Source: Siniperca chuatsi (lineage: Eukaryota > Chordata > Actinopteri > Centrarchiformes > Sinipercidae). Taken from it: a DNA stretch of 64,000 nt. Of this stretch, positions 12,601-24,344 are shown in pieces. Positions within the stretch are counted from its first letter, which is position 1, and each line of letters opens with the position of its first letter. Where the stretch lies: NCBI RefSeq assembly GCF_020085105.1, contig NC_058042.1, positions 22,713,501-22,777,500 of the forward strand, read 5' to 3'. The translations under genes were made by a program, and so were the position numbers. The notes under the pieces were generated by a model that saw nothing but the letters and a program-made list of their open reading frames with translations, ran no database searches and had not been told where the DNA came from.

Positions 12601-15600
12601 TTGTTATATCTCATTTGTTTAATCTGTACAAAAACCAAAGGGTAAAATGACAAGTTGTGGTTTTACTCCAGAAAGTTACTGTGCTTCAACGTAGAAACAC
12701 AAGAGTGGTATTGATCTTCTCGTCTAACTCTTGGCAAGAAAGCGAATAAGCGTCCCAGCAGTCAAAATTCCTCCTTTAGAATTAAATATGTCAGCTGTCT
12801 TTTGCAGAAAGAAGTCTGAGCTGTAAAGACATGCTTATAGTGCTCTCTGTCATCTGCTGTAGGTACTACAACTGGAACACAGCAGCTCCTGTCATGTTGG
12901 CCATGCAGGTCTATCAGAAACCACTGCCGCAGGTAAGACCACCACGGTGATACACAAATATATGCTCTCATTTGTTTACATTTGACTGTATGTTTCATGT
13001 TATCAGTTTATGGCACCAGTGGTGGAAGAAGTATTCAGCTTTATTTGAGTTAAAGAAGCCAGTATTATCAGCAAATGTACTTAAAGGATCAAAAGTAATT
13101 GTACTCATTATGCAACAGAATTGTGGCCCGCCTAGCCTAAAAACAAGTAGTAGGCTAACTGAGAAAATAATTATTGTTTAGAACTATGTTAATGCTGCAC
13201 TAGGCCAGTTATGGTATGTTGCACCCCTCTTAGCTGCCAAAATCTTGGGGCTGCAGCAGAAAAGAGCACTCCCCCCATGACCATTTGTCATTAACTCTCA
13301 AACCTGCCTTGTGTCACATCTTAAGCTGTGTGTGATGTGTTAAGGAGCTCTTTTCATCACAGTAAATGGAGAGAGGTTTTTTGTTGTTTTTGGCCTGGAA
13401 CAGGGTCTCCAGCCCCAGTTTTTTTTTTCTATTCTGTGAGCTCCTCTTTTTTTAATTGTGTAAAATGAACCACTTCAAGCTACAACATACCTTTCCTTCA
13501 GGGTAATGTTATACAGCACATAATGAGTATCTCAAAGAATTCTAAATAACTATATTATGTTTTTAAATTATTTGATTTAGATTATATTATCATTGTATTT
13601 GTCAGGTGGCATTTGGTGTCTTTAAGTATTCTGCAACCTCCTGCACCACTTTCTCCTGTGCACTTCCAGCATTTTGCAATTAATTCTCCTTAATCTGATG
13701 TTTCACTTTGGCTCAGTGTTGCCATTTGCCAGTGTCCTCTCAGTATTTCAATTGTTATTTGAAATATGGCTTTAAATCTAACTGTGTTCCTAACACTTTA
13801 ATAATGTCGTGTCTTTATCCCCCTTCTTATTTTTTCACTTTTATTTGCATATTTTCTTTCTCCCACCCACCATCTGATGTTTGTGTCTACTAAGTGTTGG
13901 TGTTTGAGTTATGTGTTTTCTGCTTTTGGCCTTTTCTCATACTGCCTCCCTGGTCTGTTTGGCTCCAGCCCTTCACAGCCTGTATGATGGTTTCTTGCTT
14001 TGCTTGGGTGTCGGTCAGGGCATTTCTTTGTTTGTCTGCTTGTTTGAGAAATCTCTTCCTTTCAGGTTTTACTTTGCATCCGTTGCTCTTTGTTTGTGTG
14101 CCATTGAATTTTCACCTGTAACTGCCTTTATTTTGGTGATTTAGTTGGAGTTCAGTGTGGTTTCAAATGTGCTGTTTGTTATATTTTACTTTGCATTTTT
14201 GGTTGTTAATTTTTTGTGCTTTCTGTTCATCTATTTATGGGTTTGCATGTGTTTTCTGCTTCATTTTGTTTTGAGTTTTGGGTTACATTTTAAGTCAGTT
14301 TTGAGTTGTATGTGCACGGTTGTCTCCAGGCCTCAGTGGAGAACATCATGAAGGAGAAGATGCCAAAGAAAGGAGGACGCTGGTGGTTCTCATGGAGGAG
14401 CAGGAACAGCGACTCCAAATCAGTAAGTACACAGATACACACATTATTGGTGAGATTTTTTAAATATAATTTGTCCTTAGCCTTCATTATATCTACTACA
14501 AGACTAAGAGTGTCGGAGGAGGAAAAAGGTTAGGAGGCAAAGGCTGGGACCCATAGTTGTTCCTCAACATCAACACATAATATTTCAGTCGATTAGACCC
14601 ATTGTGACCTTTGACCTTTGTGTACTTCAGGAATCAGTGACAGAGACAGGAGGAGACCAAGGAGAGACGTCACTCACCATGCCCTCAGTGAACAGGTGAC
14701 TTCAGACAATTGTTCTTTTATTTGCTTGCTTCATTTCTTTTTATACTCTTTAAATCACCACATTTTTCTCACAAACACTCCCATTCTCTTCAGCTTTCAT
14801 AGTTTCATCTTACACCGAATTAGTTGTGTTTGATTTTTCAGGATGAAGGATGAGTCATCCTCTAGTGATGAGGACCACAGATCGTCCAATCAGGCGACAG
14901 GATCCTGCCAGTCAGAGCCTCTCATGAATTCTGGCAGCATCTGTTATAAGAAGACTCTGCGGCTCACCTCAGAGCAACTTGTATGTATTCCTACAGTTGG
15001 CTTTATTGACCTTAATGGGGATAAAAACATGCAAACGGGTTAGTTAGTTAGTTGCAGCTTTGGAGCTCTGTAGTGACTTACTACATATTACACACATGGT
15101 TCACTATGATAAAGCAAGGATGTAGGCAAAGTAGTATCCCTGCTTACATAACAAACATGGATACATTGTTTTCCCTTGGACCAGTCTCAGGTCATAAATC
15201 TCAAAATGGTCACCATAAATGGAACATGTGGCTTTATGGATTAAATTTTCTCTCACTTCCAAAACAATGGAATGAAAGATAGTTGGCAACATTTAATGTA
15301 TCTTTAAACGAAGGGTGATATTCTCACATGGATTTTTTTCATGCCCCTCTCTGAAATGTGTGATGTTGGAGCAGATTTTAGCATCCTGTTTCAAATTCTG
15401 GACTACATTTTGCTACATTAGAGGAATATCCCACACATTGTTGTGTTATCCCTTACATGGAGTATATAACAAGCCTAACACTGAATAGAAAACTTTGCTT
15501 TTTTAAATCTGTGTGTGTGTGTGTGTGTGCGTGTGCATGTTTACAGGCTAGCCTGCAGCTGAAGGAGGGTCCTAATGATGTAGTGTTCAGCGTGACCACT

Positions 15601-17529
15601 CAGTATCAGGGCACCTGTCGCTGCCATGGCACAATCTATCTTTGGAGCTGGGATGACAAGATAGTCATCTCCGACATAGATGGAACCATCACCAGGTAAG
15701 GGAAAGCAAGATAGTCTCGCTGTCACTGTTATTAGCCAATAGGTGAAATTCACCTGCGACAACAATAACAGAATATAATATATACAGTATGTAACAGAAG
15801 GCAGTTCAGTTTCAGCTTTTCACCAGTGGATGTCAGGCTATACACAGATTTGGTTTTGGGGGTTACTTAAGTCCACCAGTATTGATTGTGTATTGTTGCC
15901 TCTCTTGTGTTGCACTATAGGTCAGACACCCTGGGCCACATCCTCCCCACACTGGGTAAAGACTGGACCCACCAGGGTATTGCACGGCTCTACCACAAAG
16001 TCAGCCAGTGAGTGCTACCTAACAATCTGCACACAGTGTACAGAGTGCAGTTGTAAAGCTACAACAATCTGGCTAATATAAATATTACATTTATTTGTTT
16101 GGTTCATTGTTTTATTTTCCTTTAACTGAGATATATGTAATGGCAGGTCATCATTATAATGATTTCTTATTTAAACCATAGTGCACAGCTAAGTACAAGC
16201 TCTCTCTCTCTGTCACACTCTCTCTGTCACAGGAATGGATATAAGTTCATGTACTGCTCGGCAAGGGCCATTGGCATGGCTGATATGACGCGAGGCTACC
16301 TGCACTGGGTCAATGAGAGGGGAACCATGCTGCCAATGGGCCCGGTGCTGCTCAGCCCCAGCAGTCTTTTTTCTGCCTTGCACAGGTTAGACACACACAA
16401 AAAGGCTACATTGGAGTAATCAGAATTCATATGGCCTTGAAAACATAAAGACAAAACTGAAAATATTCTAGTAGTGAATAATAGTTACTTTATTTTGGTA
16501 TTTATATAAAACTTCAGGATCAGGAGCAGCTAGTTACACAGTAATGCCATAATTTGTTTATATTGTTATAGCAATAGCATGTACAGAGGCTGACAGACAC
16601 CCATCAATGAATGATTATGCATGTCTTATATATACATGCACAATGATAGAAATGACTGGGCATATTGCTGTTGTCATATGCAAATATTGTAACAATTTAA
16701 GGGATTTTCATGCTTTCATTTCACAGATTTTTTTGTGCTAATGAATCCCTTTTCAAACCCAATTTCATGGGAACAGAATTGCATCATGGATAAGCTTTAA
16801 AAAAGGCTTCCCCAGTGGATGTGTAAAATGTGTTTGATGTCATGTCGTGTTTTGTAGGGAGGTGATTGAGAAGAAACCAGAGAAGTTTAAGATCGAGTGT
16901 CTCACAGACATAAAGCACCTTTTTTACACGAACACTGAACCTTTCTACGCTGCTTTTGGCAACAGAGCTACGGTGAGACTACTGTACATGAACAGATACA
17001 AACCTGTACTTTCTCTGTAACAATACAGCAGTTCATATTTGAGCATTGTCACGATTGTATAGTGTTGGTTTCTGTTGCTTTTGGTGGTGATGCTGACTGT
17101 TTGTGTACGTGTGATTTCAGGATGTGTATTCCTATAAGGAGGTGGGTGTTCCTCTGAACAGAATTTTCACTGTCAATCCCAAGGGGGAGCTGATACAGGA
17201 GCACGCCAAAACCAATATCTCCTCGTAAGCTATATTCTCTGTTTCACTTGATTTTCATCCAAGTAATCTCACTCTGGACACGTGTACACAGATGTTTGAC
17301 TCTCTGAATTCTGGTTTTGTATGATTATAGTCTATAAACGTCTGTCTGTCTCCCTCTCAGCTTTGGGCGTCTGTGCGAGGTGGTTGACCATGTCTTCCCG
17401 GTCCTAGTTAGAGATGAGGGAGCAGACTTCCCCTTCTCTGACACCTTTGGCCAATGCAACTACTGGAGCGAACAACCTGACCGCACCAACCAGGAAGAAG
17501 AAGACCCACAGCCACTTGAGACAAGCTGA
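178..17529 (+). CDS. lpin1: Lipin-1, Mg2+-dependent phosphatidate phosphatase (22 coding exons, 935 aa)
   Basis: Lipins dephosphorylate phosphatidate to diacylglycerol at the ER for triglyceride and phospholipid synthesis, and also act in the nucleus as coactivators. Coding exons: 178-369, 1145-1240, 5973-6069, 6164-6383, 8098-8172, 8416-8508, 8748-8859, 9428-9665, 9975-10127, 10235-10328, 11769-11968, 12111-12204, 12863-12932, 14330-14422, 14631-14695, 14842-14980, 15547-15695, 15921-16007, 16233-16385, 16858-16972, 17121-17224, 17361-17529. They sum to 2,808 nt with all phases consistent. Visible landmarks: the N-LIP domain from [15 protein letters not shown] with Ser106, equivalent to the insulin/mTOR-responsive site of mammalian lipin-1; a basic nuclear signal KKRRKRRRK (152-160); [10 protein letters not shown]; the HAD catalytic motif DIDGT (Asp720, Asp722); and the coactivator motif LGHIL (731-735). 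The C-terminus ([16 protein letters not shown]) fits lipin-1 better than lipin-2 or -3. Human lipin-1 is about 890 aa. The first, non-coding exon lies upstream of the window. Which fish lpin1 duplicate this is cannot be told here. Confidence 0.96.
577..660 (+). repeat. Teleost interspersed repeat, GTGGTGGAAGAA-type end
   Basis: This lpin1 intron segment begins AGTGGTGGAAGAAATATTCA and continues into a T-rich 'acttttacaagtaaaag' stretch. The same terminal sequence recurs at 13017 and, in reverse, near 21530, so it is one dispersed family. Only the end is recognisable here. Confidence 0.55.
5355..5930 (+). repeat. Foldback MITE, complete copy (family 1)
   Basis: The element sits just before lpin1 exon 3. 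Its ends are near-inverted: AGCCAAGCTAGCGG at the left and the reverse complement of AGCCATGCTAGCGG at the right (ending near 5927). The body carries the phrase 'actgaaatatctcaacaac', which recurs in copies near 6950, 37540 (reverse) and 42360. There is no coding capacity, so it is a non-autonomous DNA element of unknown superfamily. Confidence 0.65.
6384..6437 (+). repeat. (TG)n microsatellite overlapping an lpin1 splice donor
   Basis: About 54 bases of pure TG begin at the GT of the intron after lpin1 exon 4. The donor is therefore the first TG unit (GCAGCAG|GTGTGTG). A second (TG)n-(AG)n tract is at 6572-6620. Confidence 0.95.
6900..7290 (+). repeat. Foldback MITE, truncated copy (family 1)
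   Basis: This copy begins TTTTTAGCCGTGCTAACAGT and carries the shared 'ctgaaatatctcaacag' core. It then runs through 'tagcatgctaacatgc' motifs to about 7290. The right inverted end is weak. It lies in the lpin1 intron after exon 4. Confidence 0.55.
8977..9366 (+). repeat. Foldback MITE (family 2), first copy
   Basis: The element has inverted ends: TTTTGGGAAATACACGTATT near 8995, and the complement of a similar string at 9345-9366. An inner inverted pair is built on 'gttagcttagcttagc' (about 9087) and its partner at 9257-9270. It sits in the lpin1 intron between the exons ending at 8859 and starting at 9428. It has no ORF. Confidence 0.7.
10447..10793 (+). repeat. MITE with ~26-bp terminal inverted repeats
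   Basis: The left end TTAAAGGTCCAGTGTATAAC and the right end (10768-10793, 'cctatacactggacctttaa') are inverted complements. The interior is AT-rich and non-coding. It is intronic in lpin1, just downstream of the exon ending at 10328. Confidence 0.8.
10929..11684 (-). mobile_element. Penelope-like retroelement remnant with GIY-YIG endonuclease segment
   Basis: A 756-bp insertion in an lpin1 intron is bounded by an exact 14-bp duplication, TATTTGATCATAAC (10915-10928 and 11685-11698). Its ends are inverted copies of a ~100-bp unit containing 'gacactgttttcagaatcaa'. On the minus strand, from about 11525 down to 11163, a GIY-YIG-type reading appears: [31 protein letters not shown], then [13 protein letters not shown] and [15 protein letters not shown]. 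These are typical of the C-terminal endonuclease of Penelope-like elements. A stop or frame change breaks the reading near 11415. No reverse transcriptase remains. Confidence 0.85.
12401..12770 (+). repeat. Foldback MITE (family 2), second copy
   Basis: It shares 'acattttgggaaatacact', 'atgaagctagcgccag', 'ggttagcatagcttagc' and 'gcgaataagcg' with the copy at 8977, in the same order. It lies in the lpin1 intron after the exon ending at 12204. The two copies have diverged enough to be independent old insertions. Confidence 0.7.
13010..13110 (+). repeat. Second copy of the GTGGTGGAAGAA repeat end
   Basis: CAGTGGTGGAAGAAGTATTC at 13017 is followed by a degraded 'aaaggatcaaaagtaattgtactc' body. 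It lies in the lpin1 intron after the exon ending at 12932, in the same orientation as the copy at 577. Confidence 0.6.
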
Positions 17530-20500
17530 GGAAACCCAATAAAATCTAGCACTGAAGACGCCGAGGTCCAGCTTTTCTGTCAGGCACAACACAGTGGTCA
17601 GTGGTTTTGTGATTCATTGTGAAGCTGGCAGCCCAGATTATTATTGAACTTATCCAAGAACTATGTGGCTATTTTCCTGACACTATACCTGCTAAATGAA
17701 TGGAGCTCTGTGGCTCCTTCAAGGCTCAAAGACAGTACTTAAGATAAGTAAATGCAACTACTGATTCAAAGTAGATGAATGTGTTTTCAGTACCCCTTAT
17801 AAACAAATCACCTTGCCATCATTCAACAGTGAGAATGCAAGCAGACATAGGGGTCCATTACAGATAAGACAACTGTGTCAGCTGTGTGTTTTTAAAATAA
17901 AAAAGGGAAAATAAATCCCTGATGAATTTCAACAGCTTCTTGGGAGTGATGCTAACTGATGGTGCTCAACACAGGGTCAAAGACTCACATATCACACATT
18001 TGCAAGTGCACTGACTCACAGACATACGCAAACACACACACACAAAAGTAAAACTTGCAAAGGCATTATATTATTTTTTAGAATTCTATGCAAAAAAAGT
18101 GGTTTAGTCTATCTTAAAATAATCAACTGTCCTGAATTGACCTAAGCATTGGGTGAAGGGATCACCATGCAAATGAAATAACAACTTATTTAGCAGAAAT
18201 ACTGCTGTACTAGAGATTCTATGCTAGCAGCTCTTCCAGATTGCCTACACAACTGGCTTCCACAATTGACAGTAAAATACAAATTCCATATACAATTCAG
18301 CTTTTCAAATCTCAAATCAGCCTGTTGGTGCATCACTCATTTTGGGTTTTTTTTTTTAAATCTTGTTTAGGAAAGAATGCCGGCTTTTTTACCCATCACA
18401 TGCAATATATTTACCAAATAGTAAGTGGCTGTAGTAATGTTTTATGACCTTGCATGCAGTAGATACAGCACAGCACTTTGCACCAGAAACACCACATTAC
18501 ATTACATTACTGTCAAACCATCCAGAACATGCAAAAATACCAGACAGTGTATCCAGTCATCTTCTGTGCCAAACTCCTTTGCAGGTCGAGCTAAATGTGT
18601 GTGGTCTTCTTACCGTGCTACTGTGAAAGATGTGGCTCTGGCACATTTTCTAACTAGTCAAGATAAATGCAGGACAATGCAAATAACTTCCGTCTGTGTT
18701 CTTTCTGTCTGTTATTTATACGTGCAAATAAATGAACTCCAGTGATATGCTAGAATGTATATTATGATAATAACTAATGCTCATCAATGCAATTACTGTA
18801 TAAGCCCATGCAGGACTCTGGTCATATATCTTCAGTTTTGTAATGTTGTTACCACACAGATCAATATACTTTTATGTACAGCATTAATCTTTCCTGTAGT
18901 GGAGAATTGAATGCAGTATATTCAGATGCTGTAAGATTTTCTCTTCACAAACACATCTATTTTTTTGTTGTTTGTACATATTTTTTTCATTTATTATCAA
19001 ATGTTTATGTTTTCATCTGTTGATCACATAACATCTGCTGTACTGCATTTATGCCAGATGAAAGCTTGTCTGTTTATTTTTACAACATGTATAATTTAAA
19101 ATGGAGGAAACCACTGTAGATAATCAGTAACATTAATTTTTGTGACCATATGAAGTGAACTTTTTTTTTTTAAGTTCTGTTAATCATTTCAGAGCTGAGA
19201 TATTGTCTAAAATACTTTGTTACTGGTGCTCATTCAAATGCAGCCATTTTATGCTATACTATAACTGTCTTTTTAAACCGACTGCCTACTGTTGCACTAA
19301 GGGGTGGCAGTTTCACCATGTGACCACTAAAGCAATAGATCAACATGCAGCATTTTAGGGAAGCCATAAAGATGGCTCTTTCCTGCTGTTAAAACTACGT
19401 CATTTTGTTTCATTTGGTGCCTCTGGTTTATTATGGGCATCAAGATGGCTATTTACATGAAGTGCAAACTACAGCATGTTTGAAAATACTTGTGCTTCTT
19501 GCAACATACAGAAAAGTACCTTCAACCCACATAAAACCTCTGTTAATTGGATAGTTGAAAGCAGCTTTGTATGCCTGACATCTTCAAGAAAATGAAAAAA
19601 TGTATGTTTCTACTGCCTTCCTAATTTTGAATCATCTAAAAAAAAAGTAATTATCAAAGCAATTCACCGGATTTTAGTTAGAATTTAACAAGGATATTTG
19701 TACTGATATTAATGTGTCCTATATTGAAAACAAAAGTGAAATCAAAATGCTAGAATACTGTGAACAAGCCCTCTGATTGATTGTGACTGAGTCTGTTATA
19801 CTGTTATATACTCTTTGTGCATAGGATAGATATGTCTGATTCTGTAGTGTGATTGACTTTGCCTAAAGGAAAACTAGGAACCAGAAATTCACCTTTAATT
19901 GGATCTGAATCTGTTGATGTTCACATGCCTTTGGGGAGTCCAGTGTAATCTGTGTAAGAGTAAAAGACGCAAGGGAAGCATGCTGTTGTAATGTCAAGAT
20001 GTAATGATCACTGTCTTGTCGCTGATCTTTGTAGGGAAGTACATTGCTTTAGTATTGTTATTAGTGTGTCAAACATACGCAGACATGTTAAGTTGTAATT
20101 ATTCAGGCCAAAAGCACACTCTGATCTGTGTGAGGTCAGTGTCACGTGTATCTTGTAATTATAGTATAAAGATCTCCTGATTATAGGATCCTTTTTTATG
20201 AAATATGGAAGTCAAAAGTAAGAGAAGATTATTTTTCTTTTAAATGAACGCAATGCTCTTCCCAAAGTTTTAGAGTACGTCATTTTTTTGAGGATTATCA
20301 CCTAATTCTTTCTGTGAAAGATCTATTAAAACTCTTGACCAGTTATCTAGTCTGTCTCTGTGTTGATATGGATGTTGATCCAGTTTGCTGTCCTGATGAT
20401 ATTTTGAGCGCTAAGCAGCAGCCTAACGAGCAGTGTGCATAGTTTGAATAAATCTGTAAAATTGACACATTTTTCAATAAATTCAAAGGTGATTGCTACT
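17530..20500 (+). other. lpin1: Long lpin1 3'UTR (inferred)
   Basis: About 3 kb of AT-rich, non-coding sequence follows the stop codon without repeats that I recognise. An early AATAAA occurs at about 17538, just after the stop. The tandem AATAAA signals at 20447 and 20476 give a better transcript end. The UTR extent is inference; no coding potential is visible. Confidence 0.5.
20447..20481 (+). terminator. lpin1: Candidate lpin1 polyadenylation signals
   Basis: Two AATAAA hexamers (20447-20452 and 20476-20481) lie 24 bases apart and are followed within 50 bases by T/GT-rich sequence. They are the last hexamers before the repeat cluster that starts near 20.7 kb. Confidence 0.5.
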
Positions 20501-20707
20501 TTCTGGCAACGCAATGCTTGTTTTCTTTCTTTCTTCCTTTCACCTCAGAGACAAAGCCATAACTGAACAGAAATAACACTAGTAGACTAGAGTAGTATCC
20601 TCATAATGCTTTCTTCAAATTTGTATTTATGGCTTCATTTTACTCTCTGAGGTCCACATAAGGCCTAATGATGTTGAGAATGATAACACAGAGATGACGT
20701 TTCTGCT

Positions 20708-21535
20708 GCAGCGAAATAGTACATTCACTCAAGTACTGTACTTAAGTACAGTTTTGAGATATTGTACTTTACTTGAGTATTTCCATTTTAAGCTACTTTA
20801 TACTTCTACTCCACCACATTTCACACACTTATTTAAAGCGTATAGTTACTAGTTGCTTTTCTTATTAAGATTTAACATACAAAACATATGATCAGATTCT
20901 AAATGATACATTGTTACAGATTAATACACCCAAATATTAAGAAGCTGTTAAAGTTAGCTCCACCCCGACTAACTACACAGTTACATGTTAATGCATTAAT
21001 AATAATGATCGTAGAAAAGGTTTCAGTCGTAGTCATCTGGACACTGTTTTCAGAATCAAGACGTTTCGGCTCCCATCCGGAAGTCATTCTCAATTGTGAA
21101 AAAATTGGACATAAGCCCTGCCCTCAGGCTTATGTAACTCAGAGTAGCTTAAATTTCCAGTTCCCGTCCAATTTTTTCACAATTGAGAATGACTTCCGAA
21201 TGGGAGCCGAAACGTCTTGATTCTGAAAACAGTGTCCAGATGACTACGACTGAAACCTTTTCTACGATAGAACACTCCTGGACGAATGAGGGACTACACC
21301 GTCTTAATTTGAATAATAATGATCCAATAATATAACACTGAGAAGGGCCACTCTGCATAATGAGTATTTTTACTTTTGATACTTTAAGTAAATTTGTTGC
21401 TAATGCTTTTGTACTTTTTCTTAGGCTATGTATGTAATTTTGAATGCAGGACTTTTACTTGTAAACGAGTATTTTTAAACTGTGGTATAGTTAAGTAGTT
21501 AAGTAAAGGATCTGAATGCTTCTTCCTCCACTGGA
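20708..21535 (-). repeat. Interspersed repeat interrupted by a nested insertion
   Basis: Read on the minus strand, it starts with CCAGTGGAGGAAGAAGCATT at 21535 and ends in 'tacttgagtgaatgtact' near 20730. It is the same family as the pieces at 577 and 13017. A Penelope-like insertion at 21011-21311 splits it, so this repeat is the older of the two. Confidence 0.65.
21011..21311. mobile_element. Palindromic Penelope-derived insertion with 13-bp target duplication
   Basis: Two inverted arms of roughly 140 bp face each other across a short centre ('acataagccctgccctcagg'). Each carries the same unit as the ends of the element at 10929, including 'gacactgttttcagaatcaa'. AATAATAATGATC flanks both sides (20998-21010 and 21312-21324). 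No endonuclease or reverse transcriptase coding sequence remains. Confidence 0.8.
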
Positions 21536-22096
21536 TGGAAAGGAAACATTTAATCTTTGTTTTATTGTCTTGTGTTAAAAAAAAATAGCAGCTGTTTCAT
21601 ATTGAGTAACTAAACCCTCTTTTAAATTCAGCCCAACCCCTTCTATCTCTGCTGTCTCCCCTCGCCACCTTATCCTCTTCCGTCCCACGCTCATTTTCTT
21701 CCTTCACTCTGCCCTTTTTTTAATCTCAATTCTATTTCATCAATGGAGCAACACAAAAGCACACATCTGTGTCATTTTTGGAAAAATAGGAATTCTTGTC
21801 TCTCTTTCCTTTCCCCTTTCTCTCAAGCTATTTCATCACATTCCTTCTACTTCTCCATTTCCGCTCTGACCCCTTAACTCCCTACACACACACACATCCT
21901 TGTACTTCTTTCTATGTGAGGACCATCATTGACATAATGCATTCCCTAGCCCCTCACCCTAACCATAACCTAATTCTAACATACCCCTTAAAACCAAGTC
22001 TTAACCTTTAAACAGCCCTTTGAATTTGTGAGGACCACTTTCCAAAGATGCCCTCATTCTGTGGGGAAAAACATGTTTCAGTCCTCACAGTGTAGC

Positions 22097-22158
<62 letters not shown>

Positions 22159-24344
22159 CTCATCCCTCCTTCTCCCCTCCCCTGTGTTTTTGCCAGAGTG
22201 AAGGAAAGTTTGACTCTCTTTTTAGGAGTCGACCATTTCGGACAGTTAAAGCAAGAATTGCTCATGTCATTGGTTCTGTCCTTCAATAAAAAAGCTTGTG
22301 GCCAAATTAATTTCTTTTGTGTCTCATCCTAATGACACAATCACACACATGCAAAACCCCAGTGCTTCATTCTACATAATGTAACACTGGGAACTATTAA
22401 CATTTAATTACATATGCATTACAACTCATTTAAGGTTGGGTGTAAAAGTAAAGAGACAGCCTCAGTCGCTTCAGGAAATGCCCCAAAATGACATATGTTG
22501 TAGTTTAAGTGACAAAGACCAGGAAGTATGACTCTTCGTCCTGTAATTCGTTTACTTACATACCCATCTGCATTTGAATGATGATCAGCTTAGAAAAAAG
22601 TGAACAGACCATTGACTTAAATTTTTTTAACTGAACTCAACTAAACGAAACAATTTGTATCAGCAAGGTGATTCACGATATCCACCTCTACCCGCTGATA
22701 CGAGTGTCTGATTATAAACACTTCAAGGACTTGAATACATCACTCTGGTGCAGCGAATCACTGTGCCAGTCTAAACAATTACTAAAGTCAGTTTTTATAT
22801 AGTTACCATTTCTTCATTTATGTCCTTTACAATAAACATCAGTAAAGGAAGTTAATCTACAAAAAAGAAAAAAAAAAGAAGAAAAAATTCACAAGAATAA
22901 TATTTCTTACAATAATATCAAGCTAAAGCATTGAACAATTAGTGATCCCAATAGCTGCCCTCAAATGTGAGTTACAACAAGGCACATACTATGACATAGT
23001 TGTGGTTGTGTTCAAAATAAACCGATCGTTCACAAATCACCCATCACGCGGCTGCAGATGTGAACGTGAGGCGAGTCGTTACAAGAGCTGAACACTGAAC
23101 TACAACGCCGAGCACAGGACTACACAAGGTCTGGCTCCCCTTTTTGTCTTCTTTTGTTTGTATCAGGTTTGTTTGGGATTTCACACTCGAATAATACTCT
23201 TGTCCACTTTACATTATTATGTAATCAGTAGACAGTCAGTTCAACTTCACATCGTATTACTTCACAGCCAAACTTTTTAAAATCTCTGCAAGCGGAGTAG
23301 AGGAAAAACAGTTTTTTCTTCGAGTCAAATGAGTAACTAGCCTACATACCTGGGGTATTTTGTCCTTGTTCTAAGATATGTATATACTGCTGCAATGGAC
23401 AGTTAAATCTGAACACATTGTTATTTTAAAGGGAAAAATGACGAATATTTGGTTTGCCTTCAACGACAACATGTCCTATGAGTCTCAGCCATTGGCCTGC
23501 TGTCAGAGTCTCATGGAATCTGTAGCTTTTAAAATAAGTCATATTGCCTGCTTTTGACTTTGGCTGTGGAATTTTTGGCTGTGGAAAGTATAAAGAAATA
23601 AAAACTAATTTAAAACTGAATAAAAATCTGAATAAAATAAGCTTACTTTACTATTCAAATTCAGTTAGGATCGAGAGCTGATTTTGCTGGTTCAAATAAT
23701 AATGAATAAATAAAAATGAAATTTGTTAATTTGTCAAGAAACAAGCTTTTCAGTTCTGCTTTTTGATTCCTGAAATGTTTTGGATGCTAAAGCTTTACAA
23801 AATACATCTGCGAGACAACCGAATGTAATCACTGCACAAAAAAATATTTTTATTGCCAGGGAAGAAGTACATCTGCATGAAAAAGCATTTTCTTAAAGCA
23901 TGGAGTCAGTGTATAGTGTTTTAATGTACCCAGTCACAGTCATATTGTCCCAGAAACAGGCAGACAACGAATGCTAGGACATCAAACATAATTAAAAACA
24001 AATGTAAAAACAGTGAACTTATGCCCAGACATATATATGATTTTTCTTTAATCTTACCAAAAAGAGCCACAAAACATCTTGTCATGTAGGTCAAAATATT
24101 GTTCATAGCAGCCTAAATCTGCTGAAACTAAAGATAGCTTTTGTGTTCAATGTATTTTTCTTTTACTAGTCAAATTATGTGACAAGAATCAAAACCAGGA
24201 CTTCAACTGGCTGAATCAGAATGAAGATATAAATCAGACACCTAATTTGACTTTGTTTAGTGTAACATGAATGCAGCACATACAAGTGAATGTCCATATT
24301 AATGTTTTCAAACTATTTCTGTCCTGTGTCTGTTGGTCCATAAG
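21536..24344. other. Intergenic region between lpin1 and the MS4A-like gene
   Basis: The region holds a CT-rich stretch (21640-21900), a (CA)n microsatellite at 22100-22157 and AT-rich sequence. No exon with a recognisable protein was found. The promoter and any non-coding first exon of the MS4A-like gene should lie in its right part. Confidence 0.5.
22100..22157. repeat. (CA)n microsatellite
   Basis: About 58 bases of uninterrupted AC/CA dinucleotides. Confidence 0.97.

Noticed and set aside
178-17529. Assignment to lpin2 or lpin3
   Set aside because: The nuclear signal block, [11 protein letters not shown], and the C-terminal [16 protein letters not shown] match lipin-1 better than the other two paralogues.
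22100-22157. Cys/Val-repeat peptides encoded across CA/TG tracts
   Set aside because: Dinucleotide microsatellites give such repeats in any frame; they are not proteins.
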